DNA from: Xanthomonas arboricola pv. guizotiae
Lineage (GTDB): Bacteria > Pseudomonadota > Gammaproteobacteria > Xanthomonadales > Xanthomonadaceae
DNA: 64,000 nucleotides
Assembly: GCF_002940205.1 (NCBI RefSeq)
Contig: NZ_MDSK01000007.1
Span: 1 to 64,000, forward strand
Reading direction: 5' to 3'
The notes beneath the pieces were generated by a model, which had not been told where the DNA came from, searched no databases, and saw only the letters and a list, made by a program, of their open reading frames with translations. The position numbers and the translations under genes were made by a program. Each line of letters starts with the position of its first letter. Within the stretch, counting starts at the first letter, position 1. Shown here piece after piece: positions 53,489 through 63,367 of this stretch.

Positions 53489-53811
53489 ATACACCGCAAC
53501 CCCCCCCCCATGACGACCACGATTCGTGGTGGCTGGCCACGATCGGCCGCACGCTGATCTGGGCGCGCCTGCGCGTCAAGCAGGCCGGTACCGCCGAGGT
53601 CCTGGACAGCGACGGCAAGATCCTGCCCTACGACAGCGAAGACAGCGCCCGCGCGGCCTTGTTCGATGCCGAATTCGTCGCGCTCGACGGCCTCGACGAA
53701 GAAGACGCGCTGATGCGTGGCTTCTCGCTCGATGAGGTGTCGCCGCCGCGTGGCGACGACGATGCGGACCTGCGAGAACGCATGGTGCTGACCCTGGGCG
53801 GTCGCGCCTGA
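53485..53811 (+). CDS. Small acidic hypothetical protein
   Basis: 108 residues from the ATG at 53485, which overlaps the stop of the preceding gene. Strongly acidic, with WWLATIGRTLIWARLRVKQA near the N terminus and acidic clusters (EFVALDGLDEEDALMRGFSL and RGDDDADLRERM) after it. No transmembrane segment or known domain is recognised. Its close coupling with the membrane protein suggests a joint function. Confidence 0.65.
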   Translation: MNTPQPPPHDDHDSWWLATIGRTLIWARLRVKQAGTAEVLDSDGKILPYDSEDSARAALFDAEFVALDGLDEEDALMRGFSLDEVSPPRGDDDADLRERMVLTLGGRA

Positions 53812-53812
53812 C

Positions 53813-54451
53813 ATGTACGCCCCACGCGCGTTCGCGCAGACCGATCTGGCACTGCTGGACTGGCTGATCGCGCGCGACCCGTTCGTTACCCTGATCAGCC
53901 ATGGCGAGGACGGGCAGCCGGCAATCTCGCATCTGCCGGTGCTGTACCGACGCGATGCGCAATCCGTGGTCATCGAAGGCCACTGGGCGCGCCCCAATCC
54001 GCAGGCACGCAGCCCAGGCGATGCGGTCCTGGTGGTGCAGGGTCCGCACGCCTATGTGTCGCCGAGCTGGTATCCGGACAAGGAAGCGGCCGCACGCGTG
54101 CCGACCTGGAACTACGCCGTGGCGCATCTGCATGGACGCTGCGAGCATGTAAGCGACGAAGCGGCGCTGGGCGAGTTGATCGGCCGCATGAGCACGCACT
54201 TCGAACAGCGCGTCGGCAGCGACTGGCTGTTCGAGATGCAGCGCGACAGCCACCGCCACCAGTTACGCGGCCTGGTCGGCTTCCGCTTCGTTCCCAGCCG
54301 CATCGAGCTGAGCTTCAAGCTCAGCCAGAACCACCCGGCCGCTAATGTGACCGCGGTGAGCGATGCACTACAACGACGGGCGTCGGCCGACTCCCGCGAG
54401 GTGGCGTCGCTGATGCGCGATGCCCTGCTTGCACGCGACCGCGCGGTCTGA
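53813..54451 (+). CDS. FMN-binding protein of the PaiB family
   Basis: 212 residues starting 1 base after the previous stop. It opens MYAPRAFAQTDLALLDWLIA and shows the split-barrel FMN-binding pattern (PFVTLISHGEDGQPAISHLP, HGRC, HVSDEAAL and FRFVPSRIELSFKLSQNHPA). Members are called PaiB or FMN-binding negative transcriptional regulators after Bacillus PaiB; most probably act as flavin oxidoreductases. No HTH is present, so direct gene regulation is uncertain. Confidence 0.9.
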   Translation: MYAPRAFAQTDLALLDWLIARDPFVTLISHGEDGQPAISHLPVLYRRDAQSVVIEGHWARPNPQARSPGDAVLVVQGPHAYVSPSWYPDKEAAARVPTWNYAVAHLHGRCEHVSDEAALGELIGRMSTHFEQRVGSDWLFEMQRDSHRHQLRGLVGFRFVPSRIELSFKLSQNHPAANVTAVSDALQRRASADSREVASLMRDALLARDRAV

Positions 54452-54542
54452 GCGGTGCGGTACGGCATCGATTTCCGCAACACCGCGTGATCGCTCATCT
54501 GTCGATCACACACTGTTCTCCTCCCTCTGGAATACTGCGCGC

Positions 54543-55205
54543 ATGAACGAGCTCAACCATTTGCTTGAAAACAACCGTGCCTGGTCCGAGCGCATCCGCC
54601 GCGAGGACCCGGAATTCTTCTCCAAGCTGTCCACCCAGCAGACGCCCGAGTACCTGTGGATCGGCTGCTCGGACTCGCGCGTGCCGGCCAACCAGATCAT
54701 CGACATGGCCCCGGGCGAGGTGTTCGTCCACCGCAACATCGCCAACGTGGTGGTGCATACCGACCTGAACTGCCTGTCGGTGATCCAGTTCGCCGTCGAC
54801 GTGCTCAAGGTCAAGCACATCCTGGTGGTCGGCCATTACGGCTGCGGCGGCGTGTTCGCCAGCCTGACCCAGAAGCGCATGGGCCTGGTCGACAACTGGA
54901 TCCGCCACGTCACCGATGTGGCCGACAAGCACGAGGCCTGCCTGCACGACGCGGGCGACCTGCCGGTGCAGCACGCGCGCCTGTGCGAGCTCAACGTGCT
55001 CGAGCAGGTGGTCAATGTGTGCCGCACCACCATCGTGCGCGACGCCTGGGACCGCGGCCAGGCACTGCAGGTGCATGGCTGGGTCTACAGCCTGCGCGAC
55101 GGACGTGCGCACGACCTGGGCATGTCGATCGACCGCCCGGAGCTGCTGCAGGAACGCTACGACGCCGCACTGGCGCGCATCCAGGCCGATCACGCCGAAC
55201 GCTGA
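54543..55205 (+). CDS. can: Beta-class carbonic anhydrase
   Basis: Interconverts CO2 and bicarbonate, supplying bicarbonate for carboxylases. 220 residues from the ATG at 54543. Zinc ligands Cys42, His98 and Cys101 with Asp44 in GCSDSRVP and VVGHYGCGG, exactly the numbering of E. coli Can; this arrangement is of the type II, bicarbonate-regulated class. Sits between the paiB-like gene and the kynurenine genes with its own 91-bp leader, so probably independent. Confidence 0.97.
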   Translation: MNELNHLLENNRAWSERIRREDPEFFSKLSTQQTPEYLWIGCSDSRVPANQIIDMAPGEVFVHRNIANVVVHTDLNCLSVIQFAVDVLKVKHILVVGHYGCGGVFASLTQKRMGLVDNWIRHVTDVADKHEACLHDAGDLPVQHARLCELNVLEQVVNVCRTTIVRDAWDRGQALQVHGWVYSLRDGRAHDLGMSIDRPELLQERYDAALARIQADHAER

Positions 55206-55290
55206 GCCGTACCCGCACGCCATCCAGCCGCGGCGCCCATCGGCGCCGTCGGTTGGCTATGCTGGACGTCTTCTTTGCCGAGGAACGTCG

Positions 55291-55821
55291 ATGCTGGTCC
55301 CGCCGATCAACCTGCAAGCCTGGATCGAGCAACACCGCCACCTGCTCAAGCCACCGGTGGGCAACAAATGCATCCAGCAGGACGGCTTCATCATCATGAT
55401 CGTCGGTGGGCCGAATGCGCGCACCGACTATCACTACGACGAAGGCCCGGAGTGGTTCTTCCAGCTCGAAGGCGAGATGGTGCTGAAGGTGCAGGAAGAA
55501 GGCGTGGCACGCGACATCCCGATCCGCGCCGGCGAGATCTTCCTGCTGCCGCCGAAGGTGCCGCATTCGCCGCAACGCGCGGCCGGCTCGATCGGCCTGG
55601 TGATCGAACGCGAACGCTTGCCCAACGAGCAGGACGGGCTGCAGTGGTATTGCCCGCAGTGCAATCACAAACTGTACGAGGCGATGTTTCCGCTGCAGGA
55701 CATCGAAACCGATTTTCCGCCGGTGTTCGATCATTTCTATCGTTCGCTCGCGCTGCGCACCTGCAGCCAGTGCGGGCATCTGCACCCTGCGCCGGAGCGC
55801 TATGCCACTGTCGAGGCATGA
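55291..55821 (+). CDS. nbaC: 3-hydroxyanthranilate 3,4-dioxygenase
   Basis: Opens the ring of 3-hydroxyanthranilate to aminocarboxymuconate semialdehyde, which cyclises to quinolinate. 176 residues, cupin fold. Fe(II) ligands His48 and Glu54 in [10 protein letters not shown] and His92 in VPHSP. A second, rubredoxin-like iron site is formed by CPQC near 125 and CSQC near 160, as in bacterial HAO enzymes. First of the kynurenine genes here, supporting tryptophan-to-NAD synthesis. Also called haaO. Confidence 0.95.
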   Translation: MLVPPINLQAWIEQHRHLLKPPVGNKCIQQDGFIIMIVGGPNARTDYHYDEGPEWFFQLEGEMVLKVQEEGVARDIPIRAGEIFLLPPKVPHSPQRAAGSIGLVIERERLPNEQDGLQWYCPQCNHKLYEAMFPLQDIETDFPPVFDHFYRSLALRTCSQCGHLHPAPERYATVEA

Positions 55822-56020
55822 GTGGGCGATGGCCGAGGCAATTCCAGGCACGCGTCGCGCAGGTCTTCGAGCGCATTCGCTTGGCGGTGGCCATCGGCGC
55901 GCCGCCGCGCCCTCGCAATGCCGCGCAACGCAATGACGATGCAGCTGTGCGCAGCGCGCCGTGTGTCGAGCGTGTGCACGCGCCGCAGCTGCGCTGTGCG
56001 CCCGCGTTGAACTCCATGCC

Positions 56021-58162
56021 ATGCTGCGCACGCTGATCGACCTCAAGCCGCGCGACGTGCCATTGCGCGTTGCGTTGCGCAACACCGCCGCGGTGGTGCT
56101 GCCGCTGGCGGTCGGCGTGGCCACCGGGCATGTCGCCGCCGGTCTGGCCGTGTGTACCGGCGCGCTCAACACCATGTTCACCGACCAGCCCGGCCCGTAC
56201 CGCGCGCGCCTGCAGCGCATGCTGATGGCCGCGCTGGCAGCGGGCCTGGCCGCGTTGCTCGGCATCTGGGTCGGCCACAATACGCCGGCATTGGTGATCG
56301 CCGGGCTGCTGCTCGGCCTTGGCGGCGGCTTGCTGGTGGCACTGGGCCCGGTGGCAGCGCGGGTGGGGCTGACCAGCATGATCCTGCTGGTGGTCAGCGC
56401 CGACATGCGCCTGCCGGTGCAGCAGGCTGCGGGCGTGGCGGCGTTGATCTTCGCCGGCGGCCTGCTCCAGGTGGTGCTGGCACTGGCGGCCTGGCCACTG
56501 CAACGCTATCGCCCGGAGCGCTTCGCGCTGGCCGACCTGATGCGTCAACTGGCCGGCATCGCGCGCCAGCGTCCGGAAGCCAGCGCCCCGCCACCGGCCA
56601 CCCAGGAGGTGCTCGATGCGATGGTGATGCTGCATGGCGAGCATCGCTCGCGCGCGATCGCCGTGCAGAGCTTCCGCATCATCGCCGAGCTGTGCGAGCG
56701 CGTGCGGCTGGAGCTGCTGTCGCTGGCCGATGTCGATACCCGCCTGACCGACTCGCAGGCGCGCCCGGCGATCGAGCGCGTGCTCGAACGCAGCGCCATC
56801 GTGCTGGAACAGCTCGCGCATGCGATGACGGTGGGCGAAGATCCGCTCGCCGCCAATGCCTCGATGACCGGCTTCGACGATCTGGTCGCCGCACTGGCGC
56901 AGTTCCAGCACGACAACGCCGATACCCGCGAGCGCCGGCTGGTGCGGGTGGCGGTGGCGCGCGCGCAAGGCCTCGGCGGCCAGCTGCGCGCCCTGATCCG
57001 CAACGCGCATTGGGCCAGCAGCCGTGGCGAGATCCAGGCGCAGCTGGCCGAAGCGCGCCTGCCGGCGGCACTGCGGCCCGCGGCGACCTGGGCCACGCTG
57101 CGCGCGAACCTGGATCTGTCCTCGGTGGCCTTCCGGCATGCCTTGCGCTGCGGCGTATGCCTGGCGCTGGCGATCGCCTTCCAGCGCTGGCAGCAGATCC
57201 CGCACGGCTTCTGGATTCCGATGACCACCGCCATCGTGCTCAAGCCGGATTTCGGCGGCACTTTCAGCTTCGGCGCCTTGCGCGTGGCCGGCACCTTCGT
57301 CGGCCTGCTGGTGGCGACCTTGCTGGCGCATCTGGCGATGGACGGCGCCAGCGTCCGCCTGGCGTTGCTGGCGCTGTTCTGCCTGGGCTTCCGCCTGCTG
57401 ACGCAGGTGAACTACGGCATCGGCGTGGCGTTTCTGACCGGCATGCTGGTGCTGCTGCTGTCGTTCGAAGGCGTGGCGCCGGGCGAGGCCATCGGCGCGC
57501 GTCTGCAGGCCACGGTGGCCGGCAGCGCCTGGGCGTTGATCGCCTACGCGGTATGGCCCACGCGCGAGCGCCGGCATATCCGCGCCTCGCTGGCGCAGCT
57601 GTTGAGCGCCTACCGCGATCATCTGCGCAATCTGCTGCTCGGCAGGATGGACGATCTGGGCGATACCCGCGCTGCTGCACGCGTGGCGCGCACCAACGCG
57701 CAGGCCTCGATCGAACGCCTGCGCGGCGAGCCACGCAGCCGACGCAATCTGCACGAGCTCAAACTCGCCGAATCGTTGCTGGCCAACGGCAACCGGCTGA
57801 TCCGCGCCACCCTGTCGCTGGAGGCGGTGCTGCGCGACGGCCATCCCCTGCCTGCGCTGGAAGCGCTGCCCGCCTTCGCGCAACAGGCCGACCAGGCGCT
57901 GTCCGAGCTGATCGCCTGCCTGGTCGACGGCGGCATTCCCGCCGCGGCCACCTTGCGCAGCGCCGAGCGCCAGCTGTCCGATGCATTGGCCGCGCTGCCC
58001 GACGGCTCGCCCGCCACCGCCGCACTGGCCGACACCATCGACCGCATCACCGACAGTATCGGCACCTTGGCGCATCTGTTGCGCGCTGCCCGGCCAGCCT
58101 CGAGCAGCGCTGCAGCCGAGGCAGCGGCGGCGCATGACGGCGCACACGGTGCCGGCGGGTAA
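56021..58162 (+). CDS. FUSC-family membrane protein, possible aromatic-acid exporter
   Basis: 713 residues from the ATG at 56021. Two membrane blocks: about 20-165 (VVLPLAVGVATGHVAAG, LIFAGGLLQVVLALAAW) and about 375-520 (HALRCGVCLALAIAFQRWQQ, FVGLLVATLLAHLAMDG), each of about six helices, with large cytoplasmic parts between and after. This is the YccS/AaeB-like FUSC arrangement, some members of which export aromatic acids. It lies between genes of the kynurenine pathway, which suggests efflux of pathway intermediates such as anthranilates, but this is an inference from position. There is a 199-bp gap before it without a gene. Confidence 0.85.
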   Translation: MLRTLIDLKPRDVPLRVALRNTAAVVLPLAVGVATGHVAAGLAVCTGALNTMFTDQPGPYRARLQRMLMAALAAGLAALLGIWVGHNTPALVIAGLLLGLGGGLLVALGPVAARVGLTSMILLVVSADMRLPVQQAAGVAALIFAGGLLQVVLALAAWPLQRYRPERFALADLMRQLAGIARQRPEASAPPPATQEVLDAMVMLHGEHRSRAIAVQSFRIIAELCERVRLELLSLADVDTRLTDSQARPAIERVLERSAIVLEQLAHAMTVGEDPLAANASMTGFDDLVAALAQFQHDNADTRERRLVRVAVARAQGLGGQLRALIRNAHWASSRGEIQAQLAEARLPAALRPAATWATLRANLDLSSVAFRHALRCGVCLALAIAFQRWQQIPHGFWIPMTTAIVLKPDFGGTFSFGALRVAGTFVGLLVATLLAHLAMDGASVRLALLALFCLGFRLLTQVNYGIGVAFLTGMLVLLLSFEGVAPGEAIGARLQATVAGSAWALIAYAVWPTRERRHIRASLAQLLSAYRDHLRNLLLGRMDDLGDTRAAARVARTNAQASIERLRGEPRSRRNLHELKLAESLLANGNRLIRATLSLEAVLRDGHPLPALEALPAFAQQADQALSELIACLVDGGIPAAATLRSAERQLSDALAALPDGSPATAALADTIDRITDSIGTLAHLLRAARPASSSAAAEAAAAHDGAHGAGG

Positions 58163-58196
58163 ACTGCGCCACTGACCTGCGTTGCGAGCCGTGATC

Positions 58197-59468
58197 ATGA
58201 CCGACCTGCTGTCCCGCGCCCATGCCGTTGCCCTGGACGCCGCCGACCCGCTGCGCCACCTGCGCGATGCCTTCGTGTTCCCGCAGCATGCCGGCCAGGA
58301 CCAGACCTATTTCGTCGGCAATTCGCTGGGCCTGCAGCCGCGCGGCGCACGTGCGATGGTGGCCGAGGTGCTCGACCAGTGGGGTGCGCTCGCGGTGGAA
58401 GGCCACTTCACCGGCCCCACCCAGTGGCTGACCTATCACCAGCTGGTGCGCGATGGCCTGGCGCGCGTGGTCGGCGCGCAGCCCGGCGAGGTGGTCGCGA
58501 TGAACACGCTGAGCGTCAACCTGCATCTGATGATGGCCAGCTTCTACCGGCCCACGCCCGAGCGTGGCGCCATCCTGATCGAAGCCGGCGCGTTTCCGTC
58601 CGACCGCCATGCGGTGGAATCGCAGCTGCGCCTGCATGGGCTGGATCCGGCCACGCAACTGATCGAAGTGGAAGCCGACCAACCCAATGGCACGGTCTCG
58701 ATGGCGGCGATCGCCGATGCCATCGCACGGCACGGTCCGCGGCTGGCGCTGGTACTGTGGCCCGGCATCCAGTACCGCACCGGCCAGGCCTTCGAGCTGG
58801 GCGAAATCGCGCGGCTGGCACGCGCGCAGGGCGCGATGGTGGGTTTCGACCTGGCGCATGCGGTCGGCAACATCGCGTTGACGCTGCACGACGACGGCGC
58901 GGATTTCGCGGTGTGGTGCCACTACAAATATCTCAACGCCGGCCCCGGCGCGGTGGGTGGCTGTTTCGTGCACGCACGCCATGCCAACAGCGACCTGCCG
59001 CGCATGGCCGGTTGGTGGGGACACGAGCAGCAGAGCCGCTTCCGCATGCAGCCGCAGTTCGTGCCCTCGCCTGGCGCCGAAGGCTGGCAGCTGAGCAATC
59101 CGCCGGTGCTGGCGCTGGCGCCGCTGCGTGCGTCGCTGGAGCTGTTCGATCAGGCCGGCATGCCGGCGCTGCGCGCCAAGTCCGAACAACTCACCGGGCA
59201 CCTGGAACAGCTGATCCACGCCCGCGTGCCGCAGGTGCTGCAGATCGTCACCCCGGCCACGCCTTCGCAACGCGGCTGCCAGTTGTCGTTGCGGGTGGCC
59301 GGTGGCCGCGCGCAGGGGCGCTCGCTGTTCGAGTACCTGCAGTCGGTCGGCGTGCTCGGCGACTGGCGCGAACCGGACGTGATCCGCATCGCACCCGTGC
59401 CGCTATACAACCGCTTCAGCGATCTGCATCGGTTGGTGGAACAGGTGGAAACCTGGGCCAGCGCCTGA
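58197..59468 (+). CDS. kynU: Kynureninase
   Basis: Cleaves (3-hydroxy)kynurenine to (3-hydroxy)anthranilate and alanine. 423 residues from the ATG at 58197. PLP-dependent class V fold; the cofactor lysine is Lys244 in WCHYKYLNAGPGAVGG; other blocks: FVGNSLGLQPRGA, EGHFTGPTQWLTYH, ALVLWPGIQYRTGQ and RMAGWWGHEQ. Located between the FUSC gene and kmo, with 172 bp before the kmo start. Confidence 0.97.
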   Translation: MTDLLSRAHAVALDAADPLRHLRDAFVFPQHAGQDQTYFVGNSLGLQPRGARAMVAEVLDQWGALAVEGHFTGPTQWLTYHQLVRDGLARVVGAQPGEVVAMNTLSVNLHLMMASFYRPTPERGAILIEAGAFPSDRHAVESQLRLHGLDPATQLIEVEADQPNGTVSMAAIADAIARHGPRLALVLWPGIQYRTGQAFELGEIARLARAQGAMVGFDLAHAVGNIALTLHDDGADFAVWCHYKYLNAGPGAVGGCFVHARHANSDLPRMAGWWGHEQQSRFRMQPQFVPSPGAEGWQLSNPPVLALAPLRASLELFDQAGMPALRAKSEQLTGHLEQLIHARVPQVLQIVTPATPSQRGCQLSLRVAGGRAQGRSLFEYLQSVGVLGDWREPDVIRIAPVPLYNRFSDLHRLVEQVETWASA

Positions 59469-59640
59469 GTACACGCGGCACAGACTGTGCCATCGACCAG
59501 ATCGGTGCGTGGGCCGGAACCGGCACACGCGCACGTACACTCCGAACCCGCACCTGGCTGATCGCGGCAGGTGCCGTTGCCAGCCATCCCCGTTCTCCCC
59601 CTTCGCCGGCACTTGCGTCCGGCCGCTGCCGGATACCGCA

Positions 59641-61008
59641 TTGAGCGCAGTCTCTCCCCGTTCCCTGACCTTGATCGGCGCTGGCCTGGCCGGTTGCCTG
59701 CTGGCCATCCTGTTGTCGCGTCGCGGCTGGCAGGTCACCGTCTACGAGCGCCGCGGCGATCCGCGCATCAAGGGCTACGAGTCCGGCCGCTCGATCAACC
59801 TGGCGCTGGCCGAGCGCGGCCGCCATGCGCTGCGCCAGGCCGGTGCTGAAGACGCGGTGATGGCCAAGGCGGTGATGATGCGCGGGCGCATGGTGCATCC
59901 GTTGATCGGCGAACCGCAGTTGCAACGCTATGGACGCGACGACAGCGAGGTGATCTGGTCGATCCACCGCGCCGCGTTGAACGTGGCGCTGCTGGATCTG
60001 GCCGAACGCGCTGGCGCACGCGTGCATTTTTATCGGCGCCTGCACACGGTGGACTTCGATGCCGGCTATGCGCGCTTCATCGACGACCGCGACGACCAGC
60101 CGCACGAAATCCACTTCCAGAGCCTGATCGGCAGCGATGGCGCCGGCTCGGCGTTGCGCGCGGCGATGCAGCGCAAGTCGCCGCTGGGCGAGCGCACCGA
60201 ATTCCTCGATCACTCCTATAAGGAATTGGAAATTCCGCCACTGCCCGGCGGCGGGTTCCGCATCGAAGGCAATGCGCTGCACATCTGGCCGCGCGGGCGC
60301 TACATGTGCATCGCGCTGCCCAACGACGGCGGCACCTTCACCGTCACGCTGTTCCTGCCCAACGCCGGCGAGCCCAGCTTTGCCACCACGCGTACCGGCG
60401 ATGAAGCGCTGGCCCTGTTCGCGCGTGATTTTCCCGATGCCCTGCCGCTGATCCCGCAGCTCAAGGAGCATTGGGAAGAACATCCGCCCGGCCTGCTCGG
60501 CACCCTCACCCTGGACCGTTGGCATCTGGGCGGGCGCGCACTGCTGATCGGCGACGCCGCGCACGCGATGGTGCCGTTCCACGGCCAGGGCATGAACTGC
60601 GCGTTCGAAGATTGCGTGGCGCTGGCAGAGCAGCTGGATGCGCACGTGGATCTGGAAACCGCGTTTGCCGCGTTCCAGGCCGCACGCCGTGACGACGCCG
60701 CAGCGATCCAGCAGATGGCGCTGGAGAATTACCTGGAGATGCGCGACCGCGTCGACGATCCCGACTTCCTGCTGCAACGCGCGCTCGAACAGCAATTGCA
60801 GGCGCGCTGGCCCACCCGTTTCGTGCCGCATTACACGATGGTGACCTTCCTGCGCACGCGCTACTCGATCGCCCTGGCGCGCAGCGAGATCCAGCGCCAG
60901 ATCCTGGTCGAGGCCACGCGCGGGCACAGCGACCTGTCGCGCATCGACTGGGCCGCGCTGGAAGCGGTCGTGCATGCACGCCTGCAGCCGCTGCAAGGCG
61001 CGCACTGA
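59641..61008 (+). CDS. kmo: Kynurenine 3-monooxygenase
   Basis: Hydroxylates kynurenine to 3-hydroxykynurenine using FAD, NADPH and O2. 455 residues from a TTG at 59641, the only start that puts the FAD motif at the usual place; the upstream frame is Arg/Pro-rich. FAD motif LIGAGLAGCLLA at 10-21; FADxxxGR-type block SLIGSDGAGSALR; and LLIGDAAHAMVPFHGQGMNC, typical of the flavoprotein hydroxylase family. The C terminus is expected to associate with membrane in relatives. Together with kynU and nbaC it gives 3-hydroxykynurenine, 3-hydroxyanthranilate and quinolinate; kynA and kynB are not in the window. Confidence 0.96.
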   Translation: MSAVSPRSLTLIGAGLAGCLLAILLSRRGWQVTVYERRGDPRIKGYESGRSINLALAERGRHALRQAGAEDAVMAKAVMMRGRMVHPLIGEPQLQRYGRDDSEVIWSIHRAALNVALLDLAERAGARVHFYRRLHTVDFDAGYARFIDDRDDQPHEIHFQSLIGSDGAGSALRAAMQRKSPLGERTEFLDHSYKELEIPPLPGGGFRIEGNALHIWPRGRYMCIALPNDGGTFTVTLFLPNAGEPSFATTRTGDEALALFARDFPDALPLIPQLKEHWEEHPPGLLGTLTLDRWHLGGRALLIGDAAHAMVPFHGQGMNCAFEDCVALAEQLDAHVDLETAFAAFQAARRDDAAAIQQMALENYLEMRDRVDDPDFLLQRALEQQLQARWPTRFVPHYTMVTFLRTRYSIALARSEIQRQILVEATRGHSDLSRIDWAALEAVVHARLQPLQGAH

Positions 61009-61114
61009 TCCATCCACACAGGCCGGCGTCAGCAGGCGTGGGCAGGGATAAGAGATACTAGGCAGCACTGGCGGCGCCCTGCGCAGCGCGCCGCGGACCT
61101 GGATTTCATACCGC

Positions 61115-62560
61115 ATGCCTGACAGCTTTCTCTTCTACGACCTGGAAACCTTCGGCCAGGATCCGCGCCGCACGCGCATCGCACAGTTCGCCGCGGTGCG
61201 TACCGATGCGCAACTGCGCGTGATCGAAGAACCGATCAGTTTCTATGTGCAGCCGGCCGACGATCTGCTGCCATCGCCGTACGCGACCATGGTCACCGGC
61301 ATCACCCCGCAGCACGCACTGCGCGAAGGCGTGAGCGAGGCCGAAGCGTTCGCGCGCATCTCCGAACAGATGAGCCGGCCGCAGACCTGCACGCTGGGCT
61401 ACAACTCGATCCGCTTCGACGACGAGTTCGTGCGCTGCGGGCTGTTCCGCAATTTCTACGACCCGTACGAGCGCGAGTGGCGCGGCGGCAATTCGCGCTG
61501 GGACCTGCTCGACGTGTTGCGGCTGGTGCATGCGCTGCGCCCGGACGGCATCGTGTGGCCGCAGCGCGAAGACGGCGCCACCTCGTTCAAGCTCGAACAC
61601 CTGGCCGATGCCAACGCAGTGCGCGAAGGCGACGCGCACGAGGCGCTGTCGGACGTGTACGCCACCATCGGCATGGCGCGCAGGTTCCAGCAGCATCAAC
61701 CCAAGTTGTGGGACTACGCACTGCGCCTGCGCGACAAGCGCTTTGCGGCAACGCTGCTAGACGTCATCGCGATGCAGCCGGTGCTGCATATCTCGCAACG
61801 CTATCCCGCCTCGCGCATGTGCGCCGCCGCGGTGCTGCCGCTGACGCGCCATCCGCGCATCGACAGCCGCGTGATCGTGTTCGACCTGGACGGCGATCCT
61901 GACGTGCTGTTGCGCCTGAGCCCGGACGAGATCGCCGACCGGCTGTATCTCCGCGCCGCCGACCTGCCCGAGGGCGAGCAGCGCATTGCGCTCAAGGAAG
62001 TGCACTTGAACAAGTCGCCGGCGCTGGTGGCCTGGCAGCATCTGCGCGCAGCGGATTTCCAGCGCCTGGGCATCGACCACGACACGGTGCTGGCCAAGGC
62101 TGCACGCCTGCGCGAGCTCGGCCCTGAACTGGCCGAAAAAGTGCGCCAGGTGTACGGCAACGAGCGCGCTGCGGCGCCGGCGGTCAGCGATGCCGATGCC
62201 TCGCTCTATGACGGCTTCCTGACCGAAGGCGACAAGCGCCTGCTGGCGCAGGTGCGCGCCAGTGCGCCGGCCGAACTGGGCGCGCTGGCGTCGCGCTTTC
62301 GCGACCCGCGCCTGGTCGAGTTGCTGTTCCGCTACCACGCGCGCAACTGGCCGCAGACGCTGTCGTTCGAAGAGCAGGAACGCTGGAATGTCTATCGCCG
62401 TCAACGCCTGCTCGACGACCGTGGCCTGGGCGAGCTCACGCTCGATCAATTCCATGCGCAGATCGCGGATTTACGGCTTGCTCACCCCGACGATGCTACC
62501 AAGCAGTCCCTGCTCGATCAGCTCGCCGCCTGGGGTTTGGACCTCCAACGCACGCTATGA
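61115..62560 (+). CDS. sbcB: Exodeoxyribonuclease I
   Basis: 3'-5' single-strand DNA exonuclease used in mismatch repair and recombination. 481 residues, the usual length. DnaQ-like DEDDh domain: DLE at 9-11, YNSIRFDDEF near 95, and the HEALSDVYATIG block near 175. An ExoI SH3-like region and C-terminal helical extension (ARNWPQTLSFEEQERWNVYR) follow. The ATG overlaps nothing upstream; the next gene's ATG overlaps its stop by ATGA. Confidence 0.97.
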   Translation: MPDSFLFYDLETFGQDPRRTRIAQFAAVRTDAQLRVIEEPISFYVQPADDLLPSPYATMVTGITPQHALREGVSEAEAFARISEQMSRPQTCTLGYNSIRFDDEFVRCGLFRNFYDPYEREWRGGNSRWDLLDVLRLVHALRPDGIVWPQREDGATSFKLEHLADANAVREGDAHEALSDVYATIGMARRFQQHQPKLWDYALRLRDKRFAATLLDVIAMQPVLHISQRYPASRMCAAAVLPLTRHPRIDSRVIVFDLDGDPDVLLRLSPDEIADRLYLRAADLPEGEQRIALKEVHLNKSPALVAWQHLRAADFQRLGIDHDTVLAKAARLRELGPELAEKVRQVYGNERAAAPAVSDADASLYDGFLTEGDKRLLAQVRASAPAELGALASRFRDPRLVELLFRYHARNWPQTLSFEEQERWNVYRRQRLLDDRGLGELTLDQFHAQIADLRLAHPDDATKQSLLDQLAAWGLDLQRTL

Positions 62561-63243
62561 CCACCTATTTTTCCGACGCCAGTTTCAAGTTCCTGCGCGC
62601 CCTGGCGCGCCACAACGACAAGACCTGGTTCAACGATCACCGGCATCAGTACGAAGCGCATGTGCGCCAGCCGTTCCTGCAGCTGATCACCGACCTGCAG
62701 CCGGCCCTGGCAGAGGTCAGCGAGCACTATCGCGCCGATCCCAAGACCCAGGGCGGCTCGCTGTTTCGCATCTACCGCGATGCGCGTTTTTCCAACGACA
62801 AATCGCCGTACAAGAACTGGCAGGGCGCGCGCCTGTTCCATGAGCGCCGCCGCCAGGTGCCGGCGCCGTCGTTCTACATCCATCTGCAGCCGGGCGAGAG
62901 TTTCGTCGGTGCCGGGCTGTGGCATCCGGAGCCGGACACCCAGCGCAAGCTGCGCCAGTTCATTTTCGACAACCCCAGCAACTGGAAGGCGGCCGCCTAC
63001 GAACCCAGACTGCGCCGCAAGTTTGCGCTGGACGACAGCGAAAAACTGGTGCGTGCACCGCGCGGCTTTCCCAACGAGTTCGAGTTCATCGACGATCTCA
63101 AGCATCGCAACTGGGCGTACCTGCGTCATCTCGACGATGCCGTCATGACCGGCCCGCGCCTGCGCCAGACCATCGCGGCCGACCTGGCGGTGCTGGCGCC
63201 GTTCGTCGATTATCTGTGCGCCGCGCTGGATCTGGAATTTTGA
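62557..63243 (+). CDS. DUF2461 (TIGR02453) family protein
   Basis: 228 residues. Contains the family hallmarks: FSDASFKFLRALARHNDKTW, FNDHRHQYE, GSLFRIYRDARFSNDKSPYK, FYIHLQPGESFVGAGLWHPE and FPNEFEFIDDLKHRNWAYLR. Biochemical function is not known. Coupled to sbcB by ATGA overlap, suggesting co-regulation; I see no nuclease or membrane features. Confidence 0.9.
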   Translation: MTTYFSDASFKFLRALARHNDKTWFNDHRHQYEAHVRQPFLQLITDLQPALAEVSEHYRADPKTQGGSLFRIYRDARFSNDKSPYKNWQGARLFHERRRQVPAPSFYIHLQPGESFVGAGLWHPEPDTQRKLRQFIFDNPSNWKAAAYEPRLRRKFALDDSEKLVRAPRGFPNEFEFIDDLKHRNWAYLRHLDDAVMTGPRLRQTIAADLAVLAPFVDYLCAALDLEF

Positions 63244-63367
63244 TGGATCGCGCGGCGCCGACGGCCATCGACGCGCTGCCGGCGATCGGCACACCGAAGC
63301 GATCTATAGCTGCGCAACGCCGTGCATCGCTGCGTCTTGCGCCCACCACCGCCATGGACTGCACACC

